Assembly (NCBI RefSeq): GCF_017876165.1
Contig: NZ_JAGINQ010000010.1
Location: forward strand, 161,822 to 225,821
DNA from: Azospirillum soli
GTDB taxonomy: Bacteria; Pseudomonadota; Alphaproteobacteria; Azospirillales; Azospirillaceae
Direction of reading: 5' to 3'
DNA length: 64,000 nucleotides
Part shown: positions 30,386-40,168 of the stretch, one piece after another
Numbering within the stretch: the first letter of the stretch is position 1
How the letters are laid out: the number at the start of each line of letters is the position of its first letter
Notes under the pieces: model-generated
What the model was told of the DNA's origin: nothing
What the model saw: only the letters and a program-made list of their open reading frames with translations
Databases searched by the model: none
Made by a program: the position numbers and the translations under genes

Positions 30386-31621
30386 TCAGGCCGCGTCCAG
30401 GCCGTAGGCGGTGTGCAGCGCGCGCAGAGCCAGCTCCGCGTACTCCTCGGCGATCAGGACCGAAATCTTGATCTCGGAGGTGGAGATGACCTGGATGTTG
30501 ATGCCCTTGTCGGCCAGCGCCTTGAACATGCGCTGCGCGACACCGGCGTGGCTGCGCATGCCGACGCCGATCACCGACACCTTCACCACGTTGGCGTCCG
30601 ACGCCAGGCGCTGGTAGTTCAGCTCGGCCTTGGCGTCCTCCAGCACCTTCACGGCGCGGGCGACGTCGGCCTTGCCGACCGTGAAGGTCAGGTCCGTGGA
30701 CTTGCCGTCCTCGGACACGTTCTGGACGATCATGTCCACGTTGACGGCGTTGTCGGTCAGCGGGCCGAAGATGCTGGCCGCCACGCCCGGACGGTCGGCG
30801 ACGCCGATGAGGGTGATCTTCGCCTCGTCGCGGCTGTAGGCGATGCCGCTCACAACTTCCTTTTCCACGATCTCGTCCTCGTCAACAACAAGGGTACCGG
30901 GAAGCGCGCTGCCGGCGGCCTCCTCGAAGCTCGACAGAACCTGCACGCGCACGCGGTGGTTCATCGCCATTTCGACCGAACGGGTCTGCAGGACCTTGGC
31001 ACCCTGCGAGGCCAGCTCCAGCATCTCCTCGTAGGTGATCTTGGAGAGCTTCTTGGCCTTCGTGACGATGCGCGGGTCGGTCGTGTAGACGCCGTCCACG
31101 TCGGTGTAGATGTCGCAGCGGTCGGCCTTCACCGCCGCAGCCACGGCCACCGCCGAGGTGTCGGATCCACCACGGCCCAGCGTGGTGATGCGCCCGTCCT
31201 TGGTCACGCCCTGGAAGCCGGCGATCACGGCGACTTCGCCGGTCTCCATCTGCTTCTCAAGCTCGGTCGTCTCGATGGAGACGATGCGCGCCTTGCCGTG
31301 CGTGTCGTCGCTGTAGATGGGAATCTGCCAGCCCAGCCACGAGCGGGCCGGGATGCCGATCGACTGCAGCGCGATGGCCAGGAGACCGGAGGTCACCTGC
31401 TCACCCGACGCGACGATCGCGTCGTATTCGCGCGCGTCGTGCAGCTTGTCGATGTCGTTGCAGTGCTTGACGAGCTGGTTGGTCACGCCGGACATCGCCG
31501 ACACGATGACCGCCACCTGATGGCCCGCCTTGACTTCCTGCTCGACCTTGCGAGCCACGTTCTTGATGCGGTCGATGTCGCCGACCGACGTGCCACCGAA
31601 CTTGAGGACGATCCGCGCCAT
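30386..31621 (-). CDS. lysC: Aspartate kinase
   Basis: A 411-residue aspartokinase making aspartyl phosphate, the entry to lysine, threonine and methionine synthesis. The nucleotide-binding KFGGTSVGD is at residues 7-15, the substrate region [15 protein letters not shown] follows near 148, and two ACT domains for feedback control occupy about 265-405. The length fits the monofunctional class II form. It heads a minus-strand operon with the nitronate monooxygenase and ptsP, and is divergent from ubiG across 157 bases. The lysC-ptsP linkage is conserved in alphaproteobacteria. Confidence 0.96.
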   Translation of the reverse strand: MARIVLKFGGTSVGDIDRIKNVARKVEQEVKAGHQVAVIVSAMSGVTNQLVKHCNDIDKLHDAREYDAIVASGEQVTSGLLAIALQSIGIPARSWLGWQIPIYSDDTHGKARIVSIETTELEKQMETGEVAVIAGFQGVTKDGRITTLGRGGSDTSAVAVAAAVKADRCDIYTDVDGVYTTDPRIVTKAKKLSKITYEEMLELASQGAKVLQTRSVEMAMNHRVRVQVLSSFEEAAGSALPGTLVVDEDEIVEKEVVSGIAYSRDEAKITLIGVADRPGVAASIFGPLTDNAVNVDMIVQNVSEDGKSTDLTFTVGKADVARAVKVLEDAKAELNYQRLASDANVVKVSVIGVGMRSHAGVAQRMFKALADKGINIQVISTSEIKISVLIAEEYAELALRALHTAYGLDAA

Positions 31622-31778
31622 ACCTCACACCATTTCTGGGCCGGAACCAACGCCGGCCTGCCGCGCCCCCCGCTCTACCGTTGCCGGCGCGGGGCGGCGT
31701 ATCCATACTCTGTCGCTCACAGCGAGGCAAGTTCGCCCCGCAATTGTTTCGATCCAACCAGCATACGGAATTTCTTCC

Positions 31779-32531
31779 ATGACCGCGACTGCCGGGACCG
31801 CCGGGACCGTAGACCCAGAGGATATTGCCCGCTTCTCCGCCATCGCCGCGGAATGGTGGGACCCCACGGGCAAGTTCCGGCCCCTGCACCGCCTGAACCC
31901 GCTGCGCCTGACCTACATCCGCGACACCGTCTGCGCCCGGCTGGGCCGCGATCCGCTGGCGCCGGAGCCGTTGAAGGGCCTGCGCGTGGTGGACATCGGC
32001 TGCGGCGGCGGCCTGCTGTCCGAACCGGTCGCGCGCATGGGCGCCACGGTGGTCGGCGTGGACGCGGCGGAAAAGAACGTGAAGACCGCCGCCGCCCATG
32101 CGGCCGAAACCGGCACGCCCGTGGACTACCGCGCGACGACGGCCGAAGCCCTGGCGGCCAGCGGTGAGCGATTCGACGTGATTCTGGCGATGGAGGTGAT
32201 CGAGCACGTCGCCGACGTGGACCTGTTCGTAAAATCGCTTTCGGAATTGCTGGCGCCCGGCGGCGTGCTGTTCCTGGCGACTCTGAACCGCACGCCGAAG
32301 TCCTTCGCGCTGGCCATCGTGGGGGCGGAGTACATCCTGCGCTGGCTGCCGCGCGGCACCCACAACTGGCGCCAGTTCCTGCGCCCCAGCGAACTGGCCG
32401 CCGCCGTACGCGCGCACGGGCTGGCCATCAAGGACCTGACCGGCCTGACGTACAGCCCGCTGTCCGACGAGTTCAAGCTGAACGCGCGGGACCTGGACGT
32501 GAACTACATGGCCTGGGCCGAGCGGGCGTAA
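31779..32531 (+). CDS. ubiG: Ubiquinone biosynthesis O-methyltransferase
   Basis: A 250-residue SAM-dependent enzyme performing both O-methylations of ubiquinone synthesis. The N-terminal [30 protein letters not shown] signature is diagnostic, motif [15 protein letters not shown] is at about 70-83, and AMEVIEHV marks motif II. The ATG at 31779 precedes this signature; the frame is open upstream only opposite lysC. A bidirectional terminator lies downstream, before ptsN. Confidence 0.95.
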   Translation: MTATAGTAGTVDPEDIARFSAIAAEWWDPTGKFRPLHRLNPLRLTYIRDTVCARLGRDPLAPEPLKGLRVVDIGCGGGLLSEPVARMGATVVGVDAAEKNVKTAAAHAAETGTPVDYRATTAEALAASGERFDVILAMEVIEHVADVDLFVKSLSELLAPGGVLFLATLNRTPKSFALAIVGAEYILRWLPRGTHNWRQFLRPSELAAAVRAHGLAIKDLTGLTYSPLSDEFKLNARDLDVNYMAWAERA

Positions 32532-32641
32532 GGGGCGCGGGCGTAAGGGAGGATCGGGCGGTTGGGCCAAGCGTCAGCGCGGCCCAACCGACGAGTACAC
32601 GTACACCGTTGCCGCGCCTGCAGAATGAGATTTCCTAAGTG

Positions 32642-32681
32642 AAAAAGAAAAACGGGAGAGCTTTCGCTCTCCCGTTTTTTC
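32642..32681. terminator. Bidirectional terminator between ubiG and ptsN
   Basis: An 11-bp stem AACGGGAGAGC/GCTCTCCCGTT (32651-32661 with 32666-32676) closes a TTTC loop. It has a T-tract on the plus side and an A-rich flank on the other, so it can end both converging transcripts. Confidence 0.9.
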
Positions 32682-32682
32682 T

Positions 32683-33141
32683 TCACACCGCGTGGCTGGC
32701 TTCGTGTTGGGTCAGCAGAGCGTAGATCGCATCCGCCGAGTCCGAGCCGCGCAGTTTTTCGCACATGGACTGATCGCGCAGCAGCCGCGAGACGCGGGCG
32801 AGCGCTTTCAGATGATCAGCGCCGGCGTGTTCCGGGGCCAGCAGAAGAAAGATCAGGTCGACCGGTTGCTCATCGATCGCATCGAAGTCGATGGGCCGTT
32901 CCAGCCGGGCGAAAACGCCGTGGACACGGTCGAGGTTGGGCAGCTTGCCGTGCGGGATGGCGATGCCATGGCCCACGCCGGTGGTGCCCAACCGCTCGCG
33001 TTCCAGCAGGACGTCGAAGATCGCCCGTTCGTGCTGGCCGGTCAGCTCGGCCGCCTTGCGCGCCATGTCCTGCAAAGCCTGCTTTTTGCTGCCGGCCTTG
33101 AGGTTGGGGATGATGGCGTGCGGCGTGATGAGATCGAGCAT
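32683..33141 (-). CDS. ptsN: Nitrogen-PTS EIIA protein
   Basis: A 152-residue EIIA-Ntr, the terminal phosphate acceptor of the nitrogen PTS, which regulates potassium transport, nitrogen and carbon-storage functions in other bacteria. The phosphorylated histidine is His64 in GHGIAIPHGK. It lies downstream of rpoN and the hibernation factor gene, the standard rpoN-hpf-ptsN arrangement. The ATG at 33141 gives the usual N-terminus. Confidence 0.95.
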   Translation of the reverse strand: MLDLITPHAIIPNLKAGSKKQALQDMARKAAELTGQHERAIFDVLLERERLGTTGVGHGIAIPHGKLPNLDRVHGVFARLERPIDFDAIDEQPVDLIFLLLAPEHAGADHLKALARVSRLLRDQSMCEKLRGSDSADAIYALLTQHEASHAV

Positions 33142-33177
33142 GACGCGTCGAATGTGGTTGAGACGGAACCCGACAGA

Positions 33178-33768
33178 TCAGGCGCCGGCCTTCTCCGCGG
33201 GGTCGACCCAGCCGATGTTGCCATCGGCCCGGCGGTACACCAGGTTCAGGCGGCCATGGGCGCTGTTGCGGAACAGGAGGGCCGGCGCTTCCGCCAGTTC
33301 CAGACGCATCACAGCTTCGCTCACCGTCGAGGTCACGATGGAGGTTTCCATCTCGGCGACGACGATGGGCTGGGCCTTCTCGGCCAAGGCCTCGTCCTCG
33401 ACATGGTGGTCGTCCTTCTCCGCTTCCAGGACCTGGTAGCGGGCGGGCACCGGCTCATGCGTGGCATCGCCGTTGTGGTGATCGCGCAGGCGGCTCTTGT
33501 AGCGGCGCAGGCGCTTGGACAGCTTGTCGCACGCGGTGTCGAAGGCCGGATACGGCTCGGTCGCCTCGGAAGCGCTCTGCAGGACGATGCCGCGGCCCAC
33601 ATGGACCTGGATGTCGGCCTTGAACAGGTGGGCATCCTTGGTCAGGACGACGTTGGCCTCGATCGGCTTGTTGAAATACTTGCCGACGACGGTGTTCAGG
33701 CTGTCCGCGACATGGGTGCGCAGAGCATCGCCAACGTCAAGCTGCTTGCCTTTGACGGTCAGTTGCAT
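33178..33768 (-). CDS. hpf: Ribosome hibernation promoting factor, long form
   Basis: A 196-residue HPF that joins idle 70S ribosomes into 100S dimers. The N-terminal domain (1-100) binds the decoding region, with QLTVKGKQLDVGDALRTHV and FDTACDKLSKRLRRYKSRLRDH. The C-terminal dimerisation domain (about 135-190) has EAVMRLELAEAPALLFRNSAHGRLNLVYRRADGNIGWV-type sequence. Having both domains marks the long form. It follows rpoN, and expression on nitrogen or carbon limitation is expected from the family. Confidence 0.95.
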   Translation of the reverse strand: MQLTVKGKQLDVGDALRTHVADSLNTVVGKYFNKPIEANVVLTKDAHLFKADIQVHVGRGIVLQSASEATEPYPAFDTACDKLSKRLRRYKSRLRDHHNGDATHEPVPARYQVLEAEKDDHHVEDEALAEKAQPIVVAEMETSIVTSTVSEAVMRLELAEAPALLFRNSAHGRLNLVYRRADGNIGWVDPAEKAGA

Positions 33769-33891
33769 TTTGGGAGGTTTCCAAATTGGTCCGCGATGGA
33801 CAGAAAACGACGGCGGGCCGCCATGTGCGGACCGGGACCATAGTGGTCAAGGCTTAGGCTGTCAACGAACGACCGCCCTATCCCGAACCGC

Positions 33892-35460
33892 CTACATGCG
33901 TGACATCTTGGCACGGCGTCGCTGCACCGATGACGGTATGCGCATGGCTTCACGATACTTCGCAACCGTCCGGCGCGCAATGTCGATCCCTTCGCCGCGC
34001 AATATCTCGACGATTTTGTCGTCGGACAACACGTCCTCGGGCTTTTCGGCGTCTATCATGGTCTTGATGCGATGGCGCACCGCCTCCGCCGAGTGGGCGG
34101 CCTGCCCATCCGCCCCCTGGATCGCGGATGTGAAGAAATACTTCAACTCGAACACGCCGCGCGGGGTCGCCATGAACTTGTTGGTGGTGACGCGGCTGAC
34201 CGTGCTTTCGTGCATGCCGATGGCCTCGGCGATGTCGCGGAGGATCAGCGGCTTCAGGTGCGAAACGCCGTGGATGAAGAAAGCGTCCTGCTGGCGAATG
34301 ATCTCCCCCGCCACCTTCAGGATGGTGGTCGCGCGCTGGTGCAGCGACTTGACCAGCCAGTTGGCCGACTGAAAGCGTTCGGTGATGTATTCCTTGTCGG
34401 CCTTGTTCCGGGCCGTGCCTGAGATGCGCGCGAAGTAGCGGTGGTTGACCAGCACGCGCGGCAGCGTGTCGGGGTTCAGGTCGATCAGCCAGCCGCCGCC
34501 GGGGTTGGCGCGCATCAGGATGTCCGGCGTCACCAGCTGGGCCGGGGTGTGGTCGAAGGACAGCGCCGGCTTCGGGTTCAGCTTTCGGATCTCCGACACC
34601 ATGTCGGCGATGTCCTCGGCATCCACCCCGCAGACCTTCATCAGGGCCGGCAGGTTGCGCGCCGCCAGAAGCTCCAGATTGTCGAGCAGCGCCGCCATGG
34701 CGGGGTCGAGCCGGTTCTTCTCGCGCAGCTGTATGGCGAGGCATTCCTTCAGCGAGCGGGCGAAGATGCCCGGCGGGTCGAAGCGCTGGACGGCGGCCAG
34801 CACCCGCTCCACCCGCTCCGGCTCGCAGCCGAGCTGGCCGGCGAGCGCGTCGACCTCCAGCCCCACGAGCCAGCCGGCCTCGTCCAGCATGTCGATCAGG
34901 GCAAGGCCGATCAGCTGGTCGCCATGCGTCGGCAGATCGACCTTGAGCTGTTCGATGAGATGGTCGCGCAGGCTCTTCTGGCCGGTGAGCGTGGCCTCCA
35001 AGTTCGAGTCGTCATCCTCGAAGCCGCCGCGCCCGCCGCGCTCGTTCCACTGGCCGTAGACGTCGCTGGAACCGTCTGTGCCGTCGGAAAAACGGTCGTC
35101 GGAATAGACGTTCTCGAAATCGGTGTCGAGCGGCGAGTCGGAGGAGGAGCCCATCGTCTCCGACGAGGTCATCTCCACCGTGTCGCGGGTGCGCCCGTCG
35201 GGAATGGGTGCCGGCGGTTCGTCGAGGTTGGAGCGTTCCGCGCCGGCCGAATCCGAACCGCCGTCGCCGCCACCATCGGACCCGCCCGAATCGCCGGGAC
35301 CGCTGTCGCGCTCAAGCAGAGGGTTCTGCTCGATCTCCCGGTCCACGAAGTCGGACAGCTCGATGTTCGAGAGCTGCAGCAGCTTGATGGCCTGCTGCAG
35401 CTGGGGCGTCATGACCAGAGTTTGGGCCTGACGGAGATCGAGACGTTGACTGAGCGCCAT
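33892..35460 (-). CDS. rpoN: RNA polymerase sigma-54 factor
   Basis: A 522-residue sigma-54 governing nitrogen fixation, assimilation and motility genes with enhancer-binding activators. Region I starts MALSQRLDLRQAQTLVMTP and continues QLQQAIKLLQLSNIEL; an acidic region II spans about 60-160; and the RpoN box ARRTVAKYR lies near the C-terminus for -24 element recognition. The ATG at 35460 matches the family N-terminus. It follows lptB by 16 bases and precedes hpf and ptsN, as in many proteobacteria. Confidence 0.97.
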   Translation of the reverse strand: MALSQRLDLRQAQTLVMTPQLQQAIKLLQLSNIELSDFVDREIEQNPLLERDSGPGDSGGSDGGGDGGSDSAGAERSNLDEPPAPIPDGRTRDTVEMTSSETMGSSSDSPLDTDFENVYSDDRFSDGTDGSSDVYGQWNERGGRGGFEDDDSNLEATLTGQKSLRDHLIEQLKVDLPTHGDQLIGLALIDMLDEAGWLVGLEVDALAGQLGCEPERVERVLAAVQRFDPPGIFARSLKECLAIQLREKNRLDPAMAALLDNLELLAARNLPALMKVCGVDAEDIADMVSEIRKLNPKPALSFDHTPAQLVTPDILMRANPGGGWLIDLNPDTLPRVLVNHRYFARISGTARNKADKEYITERFQSANWLVKSLHQRATTILKVAGEIIRQQDAFFIHGVSHLKPLILRDIAEAIGMHESTVSRVTTNKFMATPRGVFELKYFFTSAIQGADGQAAHSAEAVRHRIKTMIDAEKPEDVLSDDKIVEILRGEGIDIARRTVAKYREAMRIPSSVQRRRAKMSRM

Positions 35461-35476
35461 GGGCGGGAGGACCAGG

Positions 35477-36292
35477 CTAGAGGCTGAACCGGTCGCCGAG
35501 GTAGACCCGGCGCACATCCTCGTGCGCCACGATCTCCGACGGCTCTCCCTCCATTAGTACCACACCATCGTGCAAGATGTATGCCCGATCGACGAGGTCG
35601 AGCGTTTCTCTTACGTTGTGATCCGTTATCAACACCCCGATACCCCGGTCGCGCAGATGGCCGACCAATTCGCGGATGTCGTTCACGGCAATCGGGTCGA
35701 TACCGGCCAGCGGCTCGTCCAGAAGGATGAAGTGCGGCTGCGAGGCCAGCGCGCGGGCGATCTCCACGCGGCGGCGCTCACCGCCGGACAGGGCCAGCGC
35801 GGGGGCGCGGCGCAGGTGCGTGATGGAAAATTCGGCCAGCAGCTCGTCCAGCATCGCCTCGCGGGCGTCGCGGTTGGTCTCGACCACCTCCAGCACGGCG
35901 CGGATGTTGTTCTCCACCGACATGCCGCGAAAGATCGAGGCTTCCTGCGGCAGGTAGCCGATGCCGAGCCGAGCGCGCCGGTACATGGGCAGCGCGGTGA
36001 TATCTTGCCCGTCGAGCAGGATGGTGCCCGAATCGGACGCCACCAGCCCGGTGATCATGTAGAAGCAGGTGGTCTTGCCCGCGCCGTTGGGGCCGAGCAG
36101 CCCGACCGCCTCGCCGCGCTGGACGCTGACGGAGACGTCGCGCACCACGGGGCGCTTCTTGTAGGCCTTGCCGAGATGCAGGGCGACAAGCCCCTCGGTC
36201 GGCACGGCCGCCTCTTTGGCTGGGCCGGCGGCCGGCGCGGCGCTTGGCGCGGTGGCGGCGTAATCGGGCCTGTCTTCGATGTCCATGGCCAT
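35477..36292 (-). CDS. lptB: LPS export ABC transporter ATP-binding protein
   Basis: A 271-residue ATPase powering lipopolysaccharide transport from the inner membrane with LptF/LptG. Walker A GPNGAGKT is at 67-74, signature ALSGGERRRVEIARAL near 165, and Walker B FILLDEPLAGID follows, where AGID is typical of LptB. The first 35 residues are an Ala/Pro-rich extension compared with E. coli LptB. The ATG at 36292 is chosen; a TTG at 36313 overlapping the lptA stop is possible. LptF/G are not in the window. Confidence 0.95.
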   Translation of the reverse strand: MAMDIEDRPDYAATAPSAAPAAGPAKEAAVPTEGLVALHLGKAYKKRPVVRDVSVSVQRGEAVGLLGPNGAGKTTCFYMITGLVASDSGTILLDGQDITALPMYRRARLGIGYLPQEASIFRGMSVENNIRAVLEVVETNRDAREAMLDELLAEFSITHLRRAPALALSGGERRRVEIARALASQPHFILLDEPLAGIDPIAVNDIRELVGHLRDRGIGVLITDHNVRETLDLVDRAYILHDGVVLMEGEPSEIVAHEDVRRVYLGDRFSL

Positions 36293-36309
36293 TGGTTCGT
36301 TACCGGCGG

Positions 36310-37167
36310 TCAAGGCTTCGCGGCCGGCTTGGCCGGCACGGGCGCGGCGCCCGGCTGCTGGCCCTGGCCGGGGATGAGCAGGCCCGACACCCGGCCGCCG
36401 GTCGCCGGGCCGGCGATCACCCGGTTGATCTTCGTCTTCATGTTCATCTCGGCCGCTTCGCCGTTCAGCTGGTTGTCGCCGCGCGTGATCTTCACGTCGC
36501 CGATCAGCACCGCCGTCTCGTCGGCAACCGAATAGACCAGCTTGTCGGACAGGGCCACGTCGGTGGCGGTGGTGACGACCACATGGCCGGAACCGTCGAT
36601 CCGCTCCATCACCGTCGAGCCGTCCGGCCCCTTCTTGAACTGGCCGATCAGCACGTCGGCCCGCAGCGTGTCGTTGCCGCGCGTCGCCACGGCGTCGCCG
36701 CGCGCCACGGCCATCTCCCTGGCCTCGTAATATTCCAGGCTGTCGCGGGCGGTGACCACATCGGTCTTGGTGACCAGCTTCAGGTTCCGGCCGGTGACCA
36801 CGGCCACCTGCTTGTCCACGTCATAGACGCCACGGTCGCCGAACACCTGCTGGGCGTTGCCGAGGATCTTGACGTTGCCGTCGGCGACCAGCTGGAACAC
36901 CTCGTTCCCCTTGCCGGGAACCTCGCGGTAGTAGGCGGTCAGCACGTCGGCGTAAAGCGTGGTGTCGCCGCGCTTGGCCGAGGCGTTGCCGCGCGCCACG
37001 TAGGCGCGCACGTCCTGGTGCCATTCGATGGCCTGATCGGCGTTGACCTCGACCGGCATGCCGCCGCTGCCGGACATGCCGGGAAGCCCCTGGGCAAAGG
37101 CAAATTCAGGTGACAGCGCCAACAGGGCGGCCAGCGCCGCCCCCGCCGTGAGGGAACGTGCACTCAA
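36310..37167 (-). CDS. lptA: LPS transport periplasmic protein LptA
   Basis: A 285-residue OstA-fold protein forming the periplasmic LPS bridge between LptC and LptD. A signal peptide (hydrophobic residues 7-24, cleavage after AFA at 25) precedes the beta-jellyroll, which shows repeats such as GNVKILGNAQQVFGDRGVYDVD and VTARDSLEYYEAREMAVARGDAVATRG. A Pro/Ala tail of about 25 residues ends it. Its start overlaps the lptC stop by four bases. Confidence 0.9.
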   Translation of the reverse strand: MSARSLTAGAALAALLALSPEFAFAQGLPGMSGSGGMPVEVNADQAIEWHQDVRAYVARGNASAKRGDTTLYADVLTAYYREVPGKGNEVFQLVADGNVKILGNAQQVFGDRGVYDVDKQVAVVTGRNLKLVTKTDVVTARDSLEYYEAREMAVARGDAVATRGNDTLRADVLIGQFKKGPDGSTVMERIDGSGHVVVTTATDVALSDKLVYSVADETAVLIGDVKITRGDNQLNGEAAEMNMKTKINRVIAGPATGGRVSGLLIPGQGQQPGAAPVPAKPAAKP

Positions 37168-37862
37168 CGCTTCTTACCTCCCGGACGTTCGGCGGCCTGA
37201 ACGTCGGCCTTGGATTGGTTCAGGAACACCACGGTCTTGCCGCGGTCGGACAGGCGGAAGCCCTGGGCGTTGATGACGCCCTGCGGCCCCTGCCCTTCCA
37301 CATGCTGGTCGCCCCAGGCGGTGCCCTTCCGCACGTCGGCATCGGCTTCGGTCGTCGTGAACTCGTTGCCGTCGTCGCGCAGGACGCGGACGTTGCCGCG
37401 CATCTTCAGAATGCCGGTGGTCTGATCGTACCAGCCCTTGTCGGACCGGATGGTCACCCAGGCCCCGTCGTTCTGGGTCATCTCCGCCTCCGGCTGGTCG
37501 AGCAGGATGATGTCCGGCTGGTCGGCCGATTTGTCGGCCTGGACGGCAACCACGGAGAAGGGCTGGTTGTGCTCGTCCGCCGCGATGTAGCGCGGCTTGA
37601 TCATTTCGAGCTGCCCCTTGTCGGCGGAAATCTTCGGGGTCGGCAGTTCGGTCAGCGACGGCCAAGCGGCGAGCAGGGCCATGAGGGCGAGCGCCGCCGC
37701 CGGCAGAGCGAACTTCATCATGGTGACGAAGCGGCTGTAAACGCGGCTGACCGGCCGGATTTCCCGACGCCGGTGGGCGCGCGCGGCCGGCGCGGGCCCG
37801 CGCGGCGGGGCCGATGCCCCGGTCCGCGGCCTCTCGTCCGTCTGCAGGTCGTGCGCGCTCAT
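37164..37862 (-). CDS. lptC: LPS export ABC transporter periplasmic protein LptC
   Basis: A 232-residue single-pass inner-membrane protein that hands LPS to LptA. The membrane anchor is at about 47-68 (VTMMKFALPAAALALMALLAAW), preceded by a basic Pro/Ala-rich cytoplasmic stretch. The periplasmic OstA-like region follows (KPRYIAADEHNQPFSV, TTGILKMRGNVRVLRDDGNEF). It is first of the lptC-lptA-lptB run and 27 bases after kdsD. Confidence 0.9.
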   Translation of the reverse strand: MSAHDLQTDERPRTGASAPPRGPAPAARAHRRREIRPVSRVYSRFVTMMKFALPAAALALMALLAAWPSLTELPTPKISADKGQLEMIKPRYIAADEHNQPFSVVAVQADKSADQPDIILLDQPEAEMTQNDGAWVTIRSDKGWYDQTTGILKMRGNVRVLRDDGNEFTTTEADADVRKGTAWGDQHVEGQGPQGVINAQGFRLSDRGKTVVFLNQSKADVQAAERPGGKKR

Positions 37863-37889
37863 GGCTCTTTCCTATTCCGTCCCCGGTGC

Positions 37890-38936
37890 TCAGGCCGCCC
37901 CGGCGCGCAAGCAGTCGTGGATGTGCACGACGCCCAGCGGCCGGTCCGCCTCGATCACGAACAGGGTGGTGATCTGCTTCTCGTTCATCTCCCGCAACGC
38001 CTCGACGACGAGCGCCTTGGGGCGGATCGTCTTCGGCCGGGGCGACATGATGCTGTCGGCACGCTCCACCAGCAGTTCCGGCGCCAGATGGCGGCGCAGG
38101 TCGCCGTCGGTGATGACGCCGACCAGCGCACCGGAATCGTCCAGCACGCCGACGCAGCCCAGCCGCTTGGCCGTCATCTCCAGAATGACGTCGGACAGCG
38201 AGGTGTCCAGACGGCACAAGGGCATATTCTCTCCCTTGTGCATCACGTCGGTCACCTTCAGCAGCGCCCGGCCGAGCTGCCCGCCCGGATGCAGATCCTT
38301 GAAGTCCGACGCGGTGAAGCCTCGACGCTCCAACAGCGCGACCGCCAGGGCGTCACCCAGAGCCAGCGTCATGGTGGTCGATGTGGTCGGCGCGAGACCC
38401 AGCGGACAGGCCTCCGGCGCAGCCGGCAGGATCAGCGCGATGTCCGACTGCTCGGCCAGCGAGGAGCCGGCGCGGCGCGTGACCCCGATCAGCGGGATGG
38501 CGAAGCGGCGCGTGAAGGCGACGACGTCCGACAGCTCATTCGTCTCGCCGGAATTGGACAGGGCGATGACTGCGTCGGCGCGCGTGATCATGCCGAGGTC
38601 GCCATGGCTCGCCTCGCCCGGATGGACGAAGAAGGCCGGCGTGCCGGTGGAGGCCAGCGTGGCGGCGATCTTGCGCCCGACATGGCCCGACTTGCCCATG
38701 CCGGTCACGACGACGCGCCCCTCGATGCCGGCCAGCGTGTCGAGCGCGCGGGTGAAGGCGCCGTCCAGGCTGGCGGCGAGCGCGGTCAGCGCCTCGGCCT
38801 CCATGCGCAGAACGCGCACGGCGCTGGCGAGGTCGCGGTCGGGCACGGCCGTGGCGAGCGTGTCCCGCTGCTCCGTGGCGGCCGGACGGTCGATCAGGCT
38901 GGTCAAGGCTGCGCTTGCCTCTTTCAAGTTATCCAA
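37890..38936 (-). CDS. kdsD: Arabinose-5-phosphate isomerase (KpsF/KdsD type)
   Basis: A 348-residue enzyme converting ribulose-5-phosphate to arabinose-5-phosphate, the first step of KDO synthesis for LPS. A SIS sugar-isomerase domain (about 55-190; GRVVVTGMGKSGHVGRKIAATLASTGTPAFFVHP-type sequence, with ALSNSGETNEL) is followed by a CBS pair (about 220-340). Clustering with the lpt genes joins LPS core synthesis to LPS export. The ATG at 38936 is used. Confidence 0.93.
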   Translation of the reverse strand: MDNLKEASAALTSLIDRPAATEQRDTLATAVPDRDLASAVRVLRMEAEALTALAASLDGAFTRALDTLAGIEGRVVVTGMGKSGHVGRKIAATLASTGTPAFFVHPGEASHGDLGMITRADAVIALSNSGETNELSDVVAFTRRFAIPLIGVTRRAGSSLAEQSDIALILPAAPEACPLGLAPTTSTTMTLALGDALAVALLERRGFTASDFKDLHPGGQLGRALLKVTDVMHKGENMPLCRLDTSLSDVILEMTAKRLGCVGVLDDSGALVGVITDGDLRRHLAPELLVERADSIMSPRPKTIRPKALVVEALREMNEKQITTLFVIEADRPLGVVHIHDCLRAGAA

Positions 38937-39095
38937 ACAGGTATGGTGCCGCCGTGCTGTTTTGCATATGCACGAACGGGCATGATCCGCGCGGCAGTAT
39001 GCCCGCCAGCGCGTCCCCGGTCAAATTAAGGCGGTCAAATCAAGCCCGTCACATCAACGGCCGGGGCACCGAGACTATTCCCGGTCGGGGTACGC

Positions 39096-39731
39096 TCAGT
39101 GCGCCAGAATGTCCGGCTGCTCCCAGCCGCCGAGGTCGAGCGCGCCGCGCGCCGGCAGGAAGTCGAAGCAAGCCTTGGCGAGGTGCGTGCGCCCTTCGCG
39201 CGCCAGCATCACGTCCAGCTTCGCCTTCAGGTCGTGCAGGTGCAGCACGTCGGAGGCCGCGTACTTCATCTGCTCCGGCGTCAGCTCGTCGGCACCCCAG
39301 TCGGAGGACTGCTGCTGCTTGGACAGCTCCACTCCCAGCAGGTCCTTCACGAGGTCCTTCAGGCCGTGCTTGTCGGTGAAGGTGCGTACCAGCTTGGACG
39401 CCACCTTGGTGCAGTAGACCGGCTGGCAGACCACGCCGAGATACTGCTGCATCACCGCCACGTCGAAGCGGGCGAAGTGGAAGAGCTTGGTAACCTCGGG
39501 ATCAGCGAGCAGGCGCTTGAGGTTCGGCGCCTCGTAGCGGCCCTGGCGGAACTGCACCAGATGCACTGTGCCGTCGCCGGGCGACAGCTGGACGAGGCAC
39601 AGCCGGTCGCGGTGGGGGTTCAGCCCCATCGTTTCGGTGTCGATGGCGACCGCGTTGTCGCGGGCGAGGGATTTCAGGTCGAGACCGTCCGGCAGGTCGC
39701 CGTCATGGAGATCGATGGGCATCAGTGGCAT
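39096..39731 (-). CDS. Ribonuclease D-like 3'-5' exonuclease
   Basis: A 211-residue DEDD-family exonuclease. The first acidic motif is IDTETMGL (Asp31, Glu33), the second is HFARFDVAVM near 110, and the third is the YAASDVLHLHDL motif near 175. It lacks the HRDC domains of full-length RNase D, so it is the short form common in alphaproteobacteria, perhaps acting on tRNA 3' ends. A second ATG three codons later is possible. It lies beside the tRNA-Leu gene and upstream of the kdsD-lpt run. Confidence 0.85.
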   Translation of the reverse strand: MPLMPIDLHDGDLPDGLDLKSLARDNAVAIDTETMGLNPHRDRLCLVQLSPGDGTVHLVQFRQGRYEAPNLKRLLADPEVTKLFHFARFDVAVMQQYLGVVCQPVYCTKVASKLVRTFTDKHGLKDLVKDLLGVELSKQQQSSDWGADELTPEQMKYAASDVLHLHDLKAKLDVMLAREGRTHLAKACFDFLPARGALDLGGWEQPDILAH

Positions 39732-39841
39732 TCCCGCGTGTCACGGTCCCCGGCCACGGACCCCAGAAACGACGAACGCCGCTCTGCTTCCCGCCACCCC
39801 CGGAGGGGAGGTCTTGAGCATGCGGCGCAGCCGGGTAGATA

Positions 39842-39928
39842 TGGTGCCCAGGAGAAGACTCGAACTTCCACGACATTTCTGCCACAGGTACCTGAAACCT
39901 GCGCGTCTACCAATTCCGCCACCTGGGC
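39842..39928 (-). tRNA. tRNA-Leu (anticodon CAG)
   Basis: An 87-base class II tRNA reading CTG codons. The acceptor stem pairs GCCCAGG with CCTGGGC; the D-arm has GGAATTGGTAGAC; the anticodon stem CAGGT/ACCTG holds the loop TTCAGGT; a long variable arm follows; and the T-arm has GTTCGAGTC. The 3' CCA is encoded. A strong promoter lies just upstream. Confidence 0.96.
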
Positions 39929-39943
39929 TCGGTGTGGGCCGCT

Positions 39944-39972
39944 TATGTAGCCGTCCGGCGGATCCCCGTCAA
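39944..39972 (-). promoter_or_regulatory. Promoter of tRNA-Leu
   Basis: Minus strand: -35 TTGACG (39967-39972), a 17-base spacer, -10 TACATA (39944-39949), ending 15 bases before the tRNA. Confidence 0.7.
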
Positions 39973-40168
39973 CAGCTTTTTTGAACTTTCTGCGTCGACA
40001 GGCCGCGACCTCGCGCGCCTGCGATTTTGAACAGGGGGCCACGCAGGGGGCCTAGCCTCTTCGGGGCGGTTTCTATATAAGCATCGACCGATCCGTTGGC
40101 CTTCCGCAGGGATTGGGCACGGGTCGGGATGGAATGTTGCGGGCCCAAAACGGCACGGGAGAAGGTCG